In this document: positions 16,288 through 24,500 of the stretch, one piece after another
How positions within the stretch are numbered: the stretch's first letter is position 1
Layout: every line of letters starts with the position of its first letter
Source: Ardenticatenaceae bacterium
Lineage (GTDB): Bacteria; Chloroflexota; Anaerolineae; Promineifilales; Promineifilaceae
Length of the DNA: 63,436 nucleotides
NCBI GenBank assembly: GCA_011525915.1
Contig: WYBM01000081.1
Coordinates: forward strand, 1-63,436
Reading direction: 5' to 3'
Translations under genes and position numbers: made by a program
The notes under the pieces: model-generated
Database searches by the model: none
Seen by the model: only the letters and a program-made list of their open reading frames with translations
Told to the model about the DNA's origin: nothing

Positions 16288-16911
16288 GTGTTGAGGCAAA
16301 GCCGATCACGAAAATTAAAGTTGTTGGCGGTTGAACTAGGGTTATCTTACGATGAAGAAGGTCGTCAGCTGCTGCCAATTGAGGCTCATCGCTTTTACCT
16401 GGGACATCCTTCTCCCACCTATTTTCACAATTTTCTTTATGGTTGGCATAAAGATGCCCAGATACTCATCTTTGACCTGGGTGCGGCTACCACACGGCAT
16501 GCCAATCGATACCCTCGCCATACAGTGGTGCGCCTGGTGTCATATGATTTGTGTGTGCCCCACTTTGCCATCATCCCTATTCATTCATTTGTCAACAGCC
16601 ATCCGGTGTTTGGCGAAGCGACCATTAACTTCCGGCAAACAGATGTTCAGTTTGCCAACCGCTATGTTGTGCAAGGGCATGATGAATGGCAGATACAGAA
16701 ACTCCTGAATGAACCTCTGCGCACCCGCTTGAACCAACTGGCGAACCGCCATTGTGAAGGCAAGGGAGATCAATTCCTTTTCTATTACCAGGGGCACTGC
16801 ATTCAGCCAGACGCTTTGCCTGGGTTCATAGCGCAGGCCTATGAGGTATTTGAGCTGTTTGCCACTAAAACCAAAGACCCAATTCCGCCACAAAAGCACC
16901 AAGAAAAGTAA
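16288..16911 (+). CDS. Conserved hypothetical protein (DUF3137-like)
   Basis: About 208 aa, soluble, no signal peptide. The succession of a basic N-terminus, 'G … ILIFDLGAATTRHA … HTVVRL', 'PHFAIIPIHSFV', 'TINFRQTDVQFANRYVVQGHDEWQIQKLLNEPL' and 'QFLFYYQGHCIQPDALPGFIAQAYEVFELF' resembles the cytosolic domain of DUF3137-type proteins, whose function is unknown. I place the start at the GTG at 16288, seven nt after GAGGAGG; the GTG at 16285 and TTG at 16291 are also possible. It overlaps nothing and follows the DUF1028 gene by 13 bp, so the two are probably cotranscribed. Confidence 0.65.
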   Translation: MLRQSRSRKLKLLAVELGLSYDEEGRQLLPIEAHRFYLGHPSPTYFHNFLYGWHKDAQILIFDLGAATTRHANRYPRHTVVRLVSYDLCVPHFAIIPIHSFVNSHPVFGEATINFRQTDVQFANRYVVQGHDEWQIQKLLNEPLRTRLNQLANRHCEGKGDQFLFYYQGHCIQPDALPGFIAQAYEVFELFATKTKDPIPPQKHQEK

Positions 16912-16936
16912 GGCTTTTGGGTAAACCGCTTACCTT
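16905..16936. terminator. Hairpin between convergent genes
   Basis: AGTAAGG and CCTTACT bracket an inner GGTAA/TTACC pair, giving a bipartite stem over the converging ends of the DUF3137-like gene and the E2 gene. It probably serves as a bidirectional terminator, although no T-tract is visible. Confidence 0.45.
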
Positions 16937-18251
16937 ACTCCCAATGTTCAATGACATCTTTAATGGTGCCCACAAAATGATCGGCCGTAGCGCCATCCAG
17001 AATGCGGTGGTCGAAGGTGAGCCCCACATAGGCCATGGTGCGGATGGCGATGGCGTCATCGATCACCTTGACGCGCTTTTCAATCATGCCCACGCCCAAA
17101 ATGCCACATTGTGGCTGGTTGATAATGGGGGTAGCAAACAGGCTGCCGCTGACGCCGTGATTGGTAATGGAAAAGGTACCGCCCTGAACGTCTGCCGGTT
17201 TGAGCTGCTTGTTACGGGCACGCTGGGTCAGGTCATTGACGGCTCGGGCCAGGCCCAGCAGGTTGAGTGAATCTGCGTTTTTGATCACCGGCACAATCAG
17301 GCCATCGTCAATAGCCGCGGCCACGCCGATGTTGATTTCCTGCTTAAGTTCGATAGCGTTATCGGCCCAACTGCTGTTGACTATGGGGTGGCGTTTTAAC
17401 GCTTCCACGGTGGCGGCCACAATGTAAGCAGTGAAGGTGAGGTTAGCGCCGTCACGGGCAAAACGCTCCTTGTGCGCACGACGGTGTTTGGCAACCCTGG
17501 TAAAGTCAAACTCGAAGACGGTGGTGACATGAGGGCTGGTGTGTTTGCTGCGTACCATGTGCTCCGCAATGCTGCGGCGCATGGTGCTGAGGGGAAGCGT
17601 TGATGAGGTTAGGGGGAGGGCCGCTTGTGCCAACGGGGCCGCTTGTGCCAACGGGGCCGCTTGTGCTGGCGGTGGGGTAACGGGCTGTGCAGGGATGGGT
17701 TCTGGATGGGGTGCTGGTTCAGGCAGGATGACGGGCGCTTTTTCACGTTGTTCGATATAGGCCATGACGTCTTTTTTGGTAATACGGCCGTTTAACCCCG
17801 TCCCTATAATCTCATTTAAATCTACCTCATGTTCGGCTGCCATCCGGCCGACAACCGGGCTGATGCGGCCCATGTAACGTGTCGGCGCAGTGGGAGAGGG
17901 CGTTGGTGCGGGCGCTGCTGTGGGGAGTGTTTGGCTTAGGCCTGTTGGTGATGGTTCTGCGGCCACAGGGGTGATGGCCGCGCCGACTTGCCCATTTTCT
18001 GGAATGGTTTCACCCGGTTCGCCAATGTAGGCCAGCACCGCGCCTACCTCTACGGTGGCCCCTTCGGCCACACACAGCTTCAAAACAGTACCGGCTTCTT
18101 CGGCCGTGGCTTCGGTTGTCACCTTATCTGTTTCAATTTCCAGAATGGGATCATACTGCTTGACGAAATCCCCTTCGCTGACAAGCCAACGGGCAATTGT
18201 GCCCTCTACAACACCTTCGCCCATTTCGGGCATGATGATTTTGGTGATCAT
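16935..18251 (-). CDS. Dihydrolipoamide acyltransferase (E2) of a branched-chain 2-oxoacid dehydrogenase
   Basis: 438 aa, typical E2 length. An N-terminal lipoyl domain has the lipoylated Lys in LEIETDKVTTEA (near residue 43). An E3/E1-binding domain follows (RYMGRISPVVGRMAAEHEVDLNEIIGTGLNGRITKKDV), then an Ala/Pro-rich linker containing three copies of AAPLAQ-type repeats. The catalytic core ends in LTFDHRILDGATAD with the active-site His and Asp. It transfers acyl groups from the E1-bound TPP adduct to CoA. It lies 67 bp downstream of the fused E1 gene. No lipoamide dehydrogenase gene is in the window. Confidence 0.93.
   Translation of the reverse strand: MITKIIMPEMGEGVVEGTIARWLVSEGDFVKQYDPILEIETDKVTTEATAEEAGTVLKLCVAEGATVEVGAVLAYIGEPGETIPENGQVGAAITPVAAEPSPTGLSQTLPTAAPAPTPSPTAPTRYMGRISPVVGRMAAEHEVDLNEIIGTGLNGRITKKDVMAYIEQREKAPVILPEPAPHPEPIPAQPVTPPPAQAAPLAQAAPLAQAALPLTSSTLPLSTMRRSIAEHMVRSKHTSPHVTTVFEFDFTRVAKHRRAHKERFARDGANLTFTAYIVAATVEALKRHPIVNSSWADNAIELKQEINIGVAAAIDDGLIVPVIKNADSLNLLGLARAVNDLTQRARNKQLKPADVQGGTFSITNHGVSGSLFATPIINQPQCGILGVGMIEKRVKVIDDAIAIRTMAYVGLTFDHRILDGATADHFVGTIKDVIEHWE
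17620..17667. repeat. 18-bp tandem repeat in the E2 linker
   Basis: The unit GCCGCTTGTGCCAACGGG occurs at 17620-17637 and 17638-17655 with a partial third copy. It is in frame and encodes the repeated linker peptide AAPLAQ, so the flexible linker length could vary between strains. Confidence 0.75.
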
Positions 18252-18267
18252 GCTTTCTCCTACAATG

Positions 18268-18312
18268 AAGATCGGAGATTAGACATCAGAGATGGCAATC
18301 TCTAAGCTCCGA
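18268..18312. repeat. GGAGATTAGA-family inverted repeat between E1 and E2
   Basis: GATCGGAGAT … ATCTCTAAGCTCCGATC forms an imperfect hairpin built from words of the GGAGATTAGAGAT family, also found at 24440-24500 and 41885-41916. It lies in the 67-bp spacer between the E1 stop and the E2 start. Confidence 0.5.
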
Positions 18313-18318
18313 TCTCAT

Positions 18319-20775
18319 TTATTTATAAAAGACGGGGTAACTGGCCGGATCGGCTTCGTGCATGATGTCATGCACCAGCTCAAACAGCTCTTCTACGCTG
18401 GGTTTAGAGAAGTAAGCGCCGTCAGAGCCGTAAGAAGGGCGATGCGCTTTGGCGCTGAGGGTGCGCGGTTCGGAATCCAGCCACCAGAAGCCCCCCTGTT
18501 TTTCCAAAACTTCTTGCATCATGTAGGCTGTTGCCCCACCGGGCACATCTTCATCTAAAAAGATGATCCGGCCCGTTTTCTTGAGAGATTCTACGATGGT
18601 GCCGTGGCTGTCAAACGGAAGCAGCGTTTGCACATCGATGATTTCCGGGTCAATGCCTACCTGTGCCAGCTGCACGGCCGTTTCCATGGCCACCTGCACA
18701 CACGCCCCGTAGGTTACAATGGTAACATCTTCACCAGGGCGTAAAATTTCTGGCATGCCCAGGGGCAGGGTGAAGTCCGTCAGGTTATCAGGCACAACCT
18801 CGCGCAGCCGGTAACCGTTTAATACTTCTACGATCAATCCGGGGTCGTCCCCCTGCAGCAGCGTGTTGTAAAAGCCCACCGCCTGTACCATATTTCGGGG
18901 CACACAAACATGTACGCCGCGTATCAGGTGAATGATCCCAGCCATGGGCGACCCCGCGTGCCAGATGCCTTCCAGCCGGTGACCACGGGTGCGAATGATG
19001 ACCGGTGCTTTCTGACCACCTTTGGTACGCCAATGAAGGGACGCCAGATCATCAGATATAATTTGCAGGGCGTAGGGCAGGTAATCCAGATATTGTATTT
19101 CGGCGATGGGGCGCAGGCCTCGCAAGGCCAGGCCAATGGCCTGGCCCAAAATGGTGGCTTCGCGGATGCCGGTATCGGCTACACGCTGTTGGCCAAATTG
19201 CGCCTGCAGCCCGGCAAACGCCTGGTTAACGCCCCCCAATTGGCCCACGTCTTCACCAAAAGCAAGTATACGTGGATCGCGGGCCAGCATGGCGGCAAAG
19301 GCTTTGTTTAAGACTTCATACCCTTTAAGCTGCGCCGAAGTGTCAGTGTAGATGGGCTTGATTTCAGCCACGTTTAGGGTGGATTCAGCTGATTCACTGT
19401 AAAGGTGTGAGGCGTAGTTGGCCAGGTGTGCTTGCACCTGGCTTTTTTTCCATGCCGCCAGGTCATGGGCGGCCGGGATATTTTCATCGCGGGTGAGCAG
19501 GAGGGCCTGGTGCACGGCCGTGAGAATGTCCTTGCGTGACAGCGACTGTTTCCCCATAAGCCGCCGCCGAATTTGTTGCAGCTCTTGTGCTTTCATAGAG
19601 GCAGCTTCCATCTGTTCCATAAAAGCTACCGCCTCTTGCCGCTCCTTATACATGGGGCGGGTGTAGGCCGTCCAGGCTTTGGTACGGGCATGTTCGGCCT
19701 GTTTTTTAGCATTCCGTTCGATCTGGTCTAATTCGCCTGGTGCAGCGATGCGCTGCTCAATAATCCATTCGCGCATTTTCCGAATGGGGTCAAATTCCTC
19801 TTCCCATGCCAGGCGTTCTGGTGACTTGTACCGCTCATGGCTGCCTGAAGTGGAGTGACCTTGTGGTTGGGTCATCTCCGTAACATGAATGAGTGAGGGC
19901 ACATGCTGTTCGCGGGTGATACTCGCTGCTTTCTGGTAGGTTTCTACCAATTGCAGGTAATCCCAGCCAGGTACGGTATAAAGATCAAACCCGGCATCAC
20001 TGCCTGGTTCGCGCCGGAAGCCCTGGAGCAGTTCAGACAGGTTTTCTTTGGTAATCTGGTGCTCGTTGGTGACAGAAATGCCATACCCATCATCCCAAAC
20101 AGAGATGATAACGGGAGCTTTTAAGACGCCGATGGCATTGAGCGATTCCCAGAACAGCCCTTCAGCACAACTGGCATTACCAATGGTCCCCCAGGCGACC
20201 TCATCCCCCTGATGTGAGAAATGGCTCAATGGCTGCAACACCGGCACCTCACGGTAAAGCCGCGAAGCGTAGCCCAGGCCTACCAGCCGGGGCATTTGGG
20301 AGCCGGTGGGGGAAAGGTCGGCAGAAACATTATGCATCTGCATCTGGTCTTTCCAGGAGCCGTCAGGTTTAAGGTTGCGGCTGGCGAAGTGGGCATTCAT
20401 CTGCCGCCCGCCGGAGTGAGGGTCATGGGCCAGGTCAGCGTGGGCATACAATTGGGCAAAAAACTGCTCCAAAGTGGCGATACCAAGGGCAAACATGAAG
20501 GTTTGGTCCCGGTAGTAGCCGCTGCGCCAATCACCCTTTTTGAAGGCACGGGCCATGGCCATTTGGGCAATTTCCTTACCGTCACCAAAAATGCCAAATT
20601 TGGCCTTGCCGCTGAGAACTTCGCGGCGGCCAATAATGCTGACTTCCCGGCTTTCACAGGCGATGCGATAATCATGCAAGATGTCATTGCGGTTTAATTC
20701 AATTTGTTTGGTCAGGGATTTCAGTTTGGGTTGTTTTTGTTGGGTTGTTTTTTCAGGTGCTTCAAGTACGGTCAT
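18319..20775 (-). CDS. Branched-chain 2-oxoacid dehydrogenase E1, fused alpha and beta subunits
   Basis: 818-aa fusion of the TPP-binding alpha part (about residues 20-370) and the transketolase-like beta part (about 480-815, from YEVLNKAFAAMLARDPRILAFGEDVGQLGGVNQAF). It decarboxylates branched-chain 2-oxoacids and passes the acyl group to E2. Landmarks are GDWRSGYYRDQTFMFALG, TGSQMPRLVGLGYASR and VWDDGYGISV. The Mg-TPP motif reads GNAS (codon AAT) where I expect GDG, GDA or GEG, so the metal-ligand acid is replaced by Asn. The start ATG at 20775 follows a 262-bp intergenic region. The fusion arrangement is common in Bacteroidota and some Chloroflexota. Confidence 0.92.
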   Translation of the reverse strand: MTVLEAPEKTTQQKQPKLKSLTKQIELNRNDILHDYRIACESREVSIIGRREVLSGKAKFGIFGDGKEIAQMAMARAFKKGDWRSGYYRDQTFMFALGIATLEQFFAQLYAHADLAHDPHSGGRQMNAHFASRNLKPDGSWKDQMQMHNVSADLSPTGSQMPRLVGLGYASRLYREVPVLQPLSHFSHQGDEVAWGTIGNASCAEGLFWESLNAIGVLKAPVIISVWDDGYGISVTNEHQITKENLSELLQGFRREPGSDAGFDLYTVPGWDYLQLVETYQKAASITREQHVPSLIHVTEMTQPQGHSTSGSHERYKSPERLAWEEEFDPIRKMREWIIEQRIAAPGELDQIERNAKKQAEHARTKAWTAYTRPMYKERQEAVAFMEQMEAASMKAQELQQIRRRLMGKQSLSRKDILTAVHQALLLTRDENIPAAHDLAAWKKSQVQAHLANYASHLYSESAESTLNVAEIKPIYTDTSAQLKGYEVLNKAFAAMLARDPRILAFGEDVGQLGGVNQAFAGLQAQFGQQRVADTGIREATILGQAIGLALRGLRPIAEIQYLDYLPYALQIISDDLASLHWRTKGGQKAPVIIRTRGHRLEGIWHAGSPMAGIIHLIRGVHVCVPRNMVQAVGFYNTLLQGDDPGLIVEVLNGYRLREVVPDNLTDFTLPLGMPEILRPGEDVTIVTYGACVQVAMETAVQLAQVGIDPEIIDVQTLLPFDSHGTIVESLKKTGRIIFLDEDVPGGATAYMMQEVLEKQGGFWWLDSEPRTLSAKAHRPSYGSDGAYFSKPSVEELFELVHDIMHEADPASYPVFYK

Positions 20776-20967
20776 TGTGCTTTGTCCTTTGCTAACAAAA
20801 TCGCATAATCGTTTTTCCTAGAACAATAGGGCGCCAGTGATGGCCCTCTGCCGTTGGCACTTCAGGAAAATAGGGCAGCAATTTGTTGTGGCGGCAAGAT
20901 GCCTGGTTCAGGTGACCTCCAGCAATAGTGTGGGTTTTGGTTGGGAAATTACAGGATAACTTTCCAG

Positions 20968-20992
20968 GTAATGGGTAGCTTCACCCCATTAC
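20968..20992 (-). terminator. Hairpin downstream of the diadenylate cyclase gene
   Basis: GTAATGGG (20968-20975) pairs with CCCATTAC (20985-20992) around a short loop, about 45 bp past the stop of the cdaA-cdaR fusion. No clear T-tract follows on the minus strand. The rest of 20776-21037 shows nothing else I recognise. Confidence 0.45.
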
Positions 20993-21037
20993 GCGGTAAT
21001 TATACACAGGGCAGCTTATGAATGCACTTTCAGGCCA

Positions 21038-23134
21038 TCATTTTGTGGTGACGCTAATCGTAGCCGGAACGAGCTGCACCGATAGTTCTACGGGATAAAC
21101 GACAACGGGTGTCAGCTCCACGCGCTGGCCGCGACGGAGATCTGAGGCATCTATGTAAACACGTACCAGGCCAGGGGTGGCTGCTATGGCATGTAACATG
21201 GGTAAGGGACCTGACAATAGTAAATCAACTTCTTCCGGGGCAATGGTAATGGCAAGATTGGGTGGGGCGTTAAAGATTTCCACACGACGGGTCAGCGAGA
21301 TGTCACCACTGCGGGGGGAAATTTCAGCCGTGACAGTAACGCTGCGTACCGGCTGGCCATTACTGTCAATGGCTTCTACCCCATCAGGCAGGTTCAGGGC
21401 CGTGATTTCAGTGTATGGGCCGGTGGCCTGCCTGATATTGACGGGCAGGGTATCTACGAATGAGCCAATCTCTCTTAACACGGCCGTGTCCCCCTGTAAG
21501 GTGACATTGGCTGGTATCACCGAGAGGCGGCTGAGCCAGTAGCCGTCTGGGGGCGGCCCTTCTGTTAGAGCCCGCACCCCTACCTCGCGGGCGTTCTGCT
21601 TGCGTGTAATCAGCAGGCTGACCTGGGCCTGGGCGGGGTTAAGGGTGACGCCGCTAACTTCCTTCCCGTCAAGGTCCAGAGGGCGCAACGGCCGTATCTC
21701 TTGCAATGAGCTGCTGGTATTGTTTAGGGCCAGGGTGGCCTGCACCTGGATGACCTGGCTCACCAACAGTTCCGGCCCGGTCACCGTTACAGATGCCGGC
21801 AGCGCCGTGGGCGACTCTACCATCTGGTAGGCAGATGAGAGTGTCTGGTCGGTTAGTTCCACGGTGACCGGCATGGTAATCGTCACCATCTTTACCAGCT
21901 CCACATTGATTACCGCCGGATCCAGATTGATAATACGGGCATTGGTAACCGACACTTTGCCGTTGACCGCTACCTGATGGATGCCATCTTCCAGGCCAGC
22001 CAGCGAAGCGGTAACCTGGAAACTATCCTGGTCTAAGGTTTGCAGCACATCGGCCGCCGCCTGAACTTGAATAGCCACAGTTGCTTGTGGTTTGTTCATC
22101 AATACCAGGCCATCGGGAATATTTTCCAGGCGCAGCGGCACATCTTCAAACACGGGACGCTCAGTGGGGTTGGTTTGCTCAATAGCAAAGGACCAGGCCG
22201 CCAAGGCAAACAGCACAGACAGGGTCAGCAGGCCGGCCAGGCTTAGAAAATTCTCCATCCATGACCGATGTCTGTCATTGGCAAACAGCCCATGTACCCC
22301 AGCCCATAAACCGCGCCAGGAGAAGCCACCATCTGTTTCCGAATCGCCAGCATAAAATTCGTAGAGCTGCTGGCGAATGGCGCTGATCTCCTGGCAGGGA
22401 TGCAGGCGGTTGTGGCGCGCGACGGCGATAAGGCCCGTTTCCTCGCTGACTATCAAGACAAAGGCATCGCTTTTTTCACTGAGACCTACGGCGGCCCGGT
22501 GGCGGGTACCATAACGACGGCGGCCAGGCAGCGGCTGTTCGGTCAAGGGCAGCAGGCAGCCAGCGGCCATGACCTGGTCGCCACGAATAATGACAGCGCC
22601 ATCATGCAGCGGAGTTTTGTTAAAAAAGATGGTTTGCAATAGTTCTGCGCTGACACGGCCGTGAATGGGCACGCCTGTATGCATGACATCTTGCAAAGAG
22701 TCGCTGCCCTCCAGCGCCAGCAGCATGCCTGTTTTGGTTGTAGACAAATTTTCTAATGTGCGTAGAAGCTGGGGAACCACTGACTCAGCCGTTGTTTGCC
22801 GTACGGAGCGGGAAAGGCCCGCACTGCGCCCCAGGTTTTCCAGCAGGCGGCGCAGTTCTGGCTGCAGCAAGATGGGGGTGGTAACAAGCACCACAAAGAG
22901 AAACATGCGCACCACCCAATCAAAAGCGGGTAATGGCAGTAAGATTGTAACGACCAACAACGCCAAAACCAGGATGGTCATGCCGCGTATCAAGGAGGCG
23001 GCGCGGCTGCGGCGTAACATGAGCAGCAGGCTAAAAATGACCAGAACTACCAGCAGGATATCTAAAACCCCCAGCACGTCCAGGCTGGAAATTCGAAAAA
23101 AAGTGTCGGCCAAAAATTGTTGTGGTGGTGTCAT
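21038..23134 (-). CDS. Fused diadenylate cyclase (CdaA-like) and YbbR-repeat (CdaR-like) protein
   Basis: 698-aa single polypeptide. Residues 1-95 hold three membrane helices (the CdaA N-terminus). The DisA_N catalytic domain (about 100-250) has both c-di-AMP synthase motifs: DGA at 178-180 (LHDGAVII) and RHR at 211-213 (TRHRAAVGLSE). A further helix (about 298-318) leads to several YbbR domains with repeating '…VNVELV … VTVELTDQT … VTVTGP' patterns to the end. In Firmicutes, CdaA and its regulator CdaR are separate neighbouring proteins. I start at the ATG at 23134, which gives the CdaA-type N-terminus and follows GAGGGG; an upstream start (23185) lies in the repeat array. The YbbR part would be outside the membrane. 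Confidence 0.9.
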   Translation of the reverse strand: MTPPQQFLADTFFRISSLDVLGVLDILLVVLVIFSLLLMLRRSRAASLIRGMTILVLALLVVTILLPLPAFDWVVRMFLFVVLVTTPILLQPELRRLLENLGRSAGLSRSVRQTTAESVVPQLLRTLENLSTTKTGMLLALEGSDSLQDVMHTGVPIHGRVSAELLQTIFFNKTPLHDGAVIIRGDQVMAAGCLLPLTEQPLPGRRRYGTRHRAAVGLSEKSDAFVLIVSEETGLIAVARHNRLHPCQEISAIRQQLYEFYAGDSETDGGFSWRGLWAGVHGLFANDRHRSWMENFLSLAGLLTLSVLFALAAWSFAIEQTNPTERPVFEDVPLRLENIPDGLVLMNKPQATVAIQVQAAADVLQTLDQDSFQVTASLAGLEDGIHQVAVNGKVSVTNARIINLDPAVINVELVKMVTITMPVTVELTDQTLSSAYQMVESPTALPASVTVTGPELLVSQVIQVQATLALNNTSSSLQEIRPLRPLDLDGKEVSGVTLNPAQAQVSLLITRKQNAREVGVRALTEGPPPDGYWLSRLSVIPANVTLQGDTAVLREIGSFVDTLPVNIRQATGPYTEITALNLPDGVEAIDSNGQPVRSVTVTAEISPRSGDISLTRRVEIFNAPPNLAITIAPEEVDLLLSGPLPMLHAIAATPGLVRVYIDASDLRRGQRVELTPVVVYPVELSVQLVPATISVTTK

Positions 23135-23165
23135 GAGCCCCTCATTGTACCGCGTGTCCACCACA

Positions 23166-23388
23166 GAAACGAAGCGATTGGCCAATGATTAACCTGCGTC
23201 ACATAAGCGATGGCCCCAAGGAAACGAAGCGATTGGCCAATGATTAACCTGCGCCATTTAAGCGATGACCCTCGCAGAAACGAAGCGATTGGCCAATGAT
23301 TAACCTGCGCCACTTAAGCGATGACCCTCGCAGAAACGAAGCGATTGGCCAATGATTAACCTGCGCCACTTAAGCGATGACCCTAAGG
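23166..23388. repeat. Four tandem 55-56 bp repeats in the leader of the diadenylate cyclase gene
   Basis: Units begin at 23166, 23221, 23277 and 23333 with GAAACGAAGCGATTGGCCAA, followed by TGATTAACCTGCG, a variable CA[CT][AT]/[CT]TTAAGCGATG and CCC. Each unit contains the palindrome ATTGGCCAAT. Only a few positions differ between copies. The array ends 32 bp before the cyclase ATG and begins 41 bp after the stop of the neighbouring coiled-coil gene. The unit length is not a multiple of three, so the array is not coding. It is not a CRISPR because the 'spacer' part is also conserved. Confidence 0.92.
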
Positions 23389-23428
23389 AACTCAGGTAGA
23401 GTCATGGCCTTTAGGGCGGCCTACTCGT

Positions 23429-24412
23429 TTACCCTCCTGATTCTGGGGTGGGGGTGGCCACCGGGGGAGATGCGTTGGTATTGTCGGGTTCGGCCGTTGG
23501 TGCCTCCACTACTTCTACACCCAACAGCAAAGCCAGCATGGTATCCAGTTCACGCCAGGCATTTTCCAGGTCTAAAGCGGCCAGCTCAGGGTTGGCCGGC
23601 AGGTAGGCGTTGGCCAGCGTCAGCCGGGCTTGCACCAGCGCCAGGGAGGGCTGCAGGTCTGGGTGGGTATTTTCATGGGCGATAATGGCTTCTACCGTGG
23701 CCAATGCCAGCGCGGTATCATTGGCGGCCAGGCCGGCATTGTTTTCCACCAGGCGCAGGCGGGCACGGGTGACCATCTCCCATACGCGGAAGAGGGTGAC
23801 AACCTGGCGCATTTGTTCGATGTCTTCAAGAGGAAGGTCGGCCACGGCCGTTTGCAGCTCTGTTACCTGGTTGGTCAGATCATTTGTATTATTTGTCAGG
23901 GTGTCTATCTCGCCGCCTAAGGTGTCCAGACGGCCGTTGTTTTCATTGATATCCCCCTGCAGGGCCACGGCCCCATCATTCAAAGCCGTAATCTGGCTGC
24001 CCATAACCTGTGTTTGGGTTAACAGGCCGCTCAGTTGCAGGTCCAGGGCAGCCAGCATCTCATCCTGACGCGCCAGATCGTCGGCCAGCGTCGTTTGCAC
24101 ATAAGATTCCAGACCGGCCAAACGGGCATCCTGGGCCGCATTTGCCGCCGCCAGGTCATTTTCCAATTGCCCCAGATCATGGCCAATTTCCAACACTTTT
24201 TGCCGGTTAAAATTTACCTGCTCGTTGACTATACCAAAAGAGCGTTGCAATTCCTGGATGATGAGGTAACTAATGTACCCTACCCCGGCAATAAGCCCAA
24301 TGACAAGGGCTACTTTAAACAGTGCCTTGAGAAGACGGCCAAAAACAATGGCCAGACGCCGCCCAAAACCAGGGCGGGCCGGGGTAATAGGAGGCGTGGT
24401 GTCGCTGGTCAT
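23429..24412 (-). CDS. Membrane-anchored coiled-coil protein, unknown function
   Basis: 327 aa. A Pro/Thr-rich cytoplasmic N-terminus is followed by one membrane helix (about residues 32-55), then a long coiled coil (about 60-195) rich in Gln, Asn and Asp (LGQLENDLAAANAAQDARLAGLES …). A helical TPR-like region (about 200-295: RARLRLVENNAGLAANDTALALATVEAII) and a low-complexity Pro/Thr/Glu tail complete it. No enzymatic motif is present. The architecture suggests an extracytoplasmic structural or scaffolding role. It sits 88 bp downstream of a second membrane coiled-coil protein with a similar layout. Confidence 0.75.
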   Translation of the reverse strand: MTSDTTPPITPARPGFGRRLAIVFGRLLKALFKVALVIGLIAGVGYISYLIIQELQRSFGIVNEQVNFNRQKVLEIGHDLGQLENDLAAANAAQDARLAGLESYVQTTLADDLARQDEMLAALDLQLSGLLTQTQVMGSQITALNDGAVALQGDINENNGRLDTLGGEIDTLTNNTNDLTNQVTELQTAVADLPLEDIEQMRQVVTLFRVWEMVTRARLRLVENNAGLAANDTALALATVEAIIAHENTHPDLQPSLALVQARLTLANAYLPANPELAALDLENAWRELDTMLALLLGVEVVEAPTAEPDNTNASPPVATPTPESGG

Positions 24413-24500
24413 AAATTTGTCTCCTGATAGAAGGGGATTGGAGATGAAAGATCAGAGTTTATGTTACCCACTCATCTCCGATGCGCTTTTCCAATCTCCC
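24413..24500. repeat. GGAGATTGGA/GGAGATGA-family inverted repeat
   Basis: GGATTGGAGATGA at the left and TCATCTCCGA … TTCCAATCTCC at the right form a long imperfect inverted repeat filling the spacer between two minus-strand genes. The words match those at 18268-18312 and 41885-41916. Confidence 0.5.

Noticed and set aside
23131..23313. 60-aa minus-strand frame through the tandem repeats
   Set aside because: The unit is 55-56 bp, not a multiple of three, and the peptide is only repeat translation; the cyclase start at 23134 is preferred.
23166..23388. CRISPR array suggested by four regular repeats
   Set aside because: The intervals that would be spacers are nearly identical between units and no cas genes are present; this is a tandem repeat.
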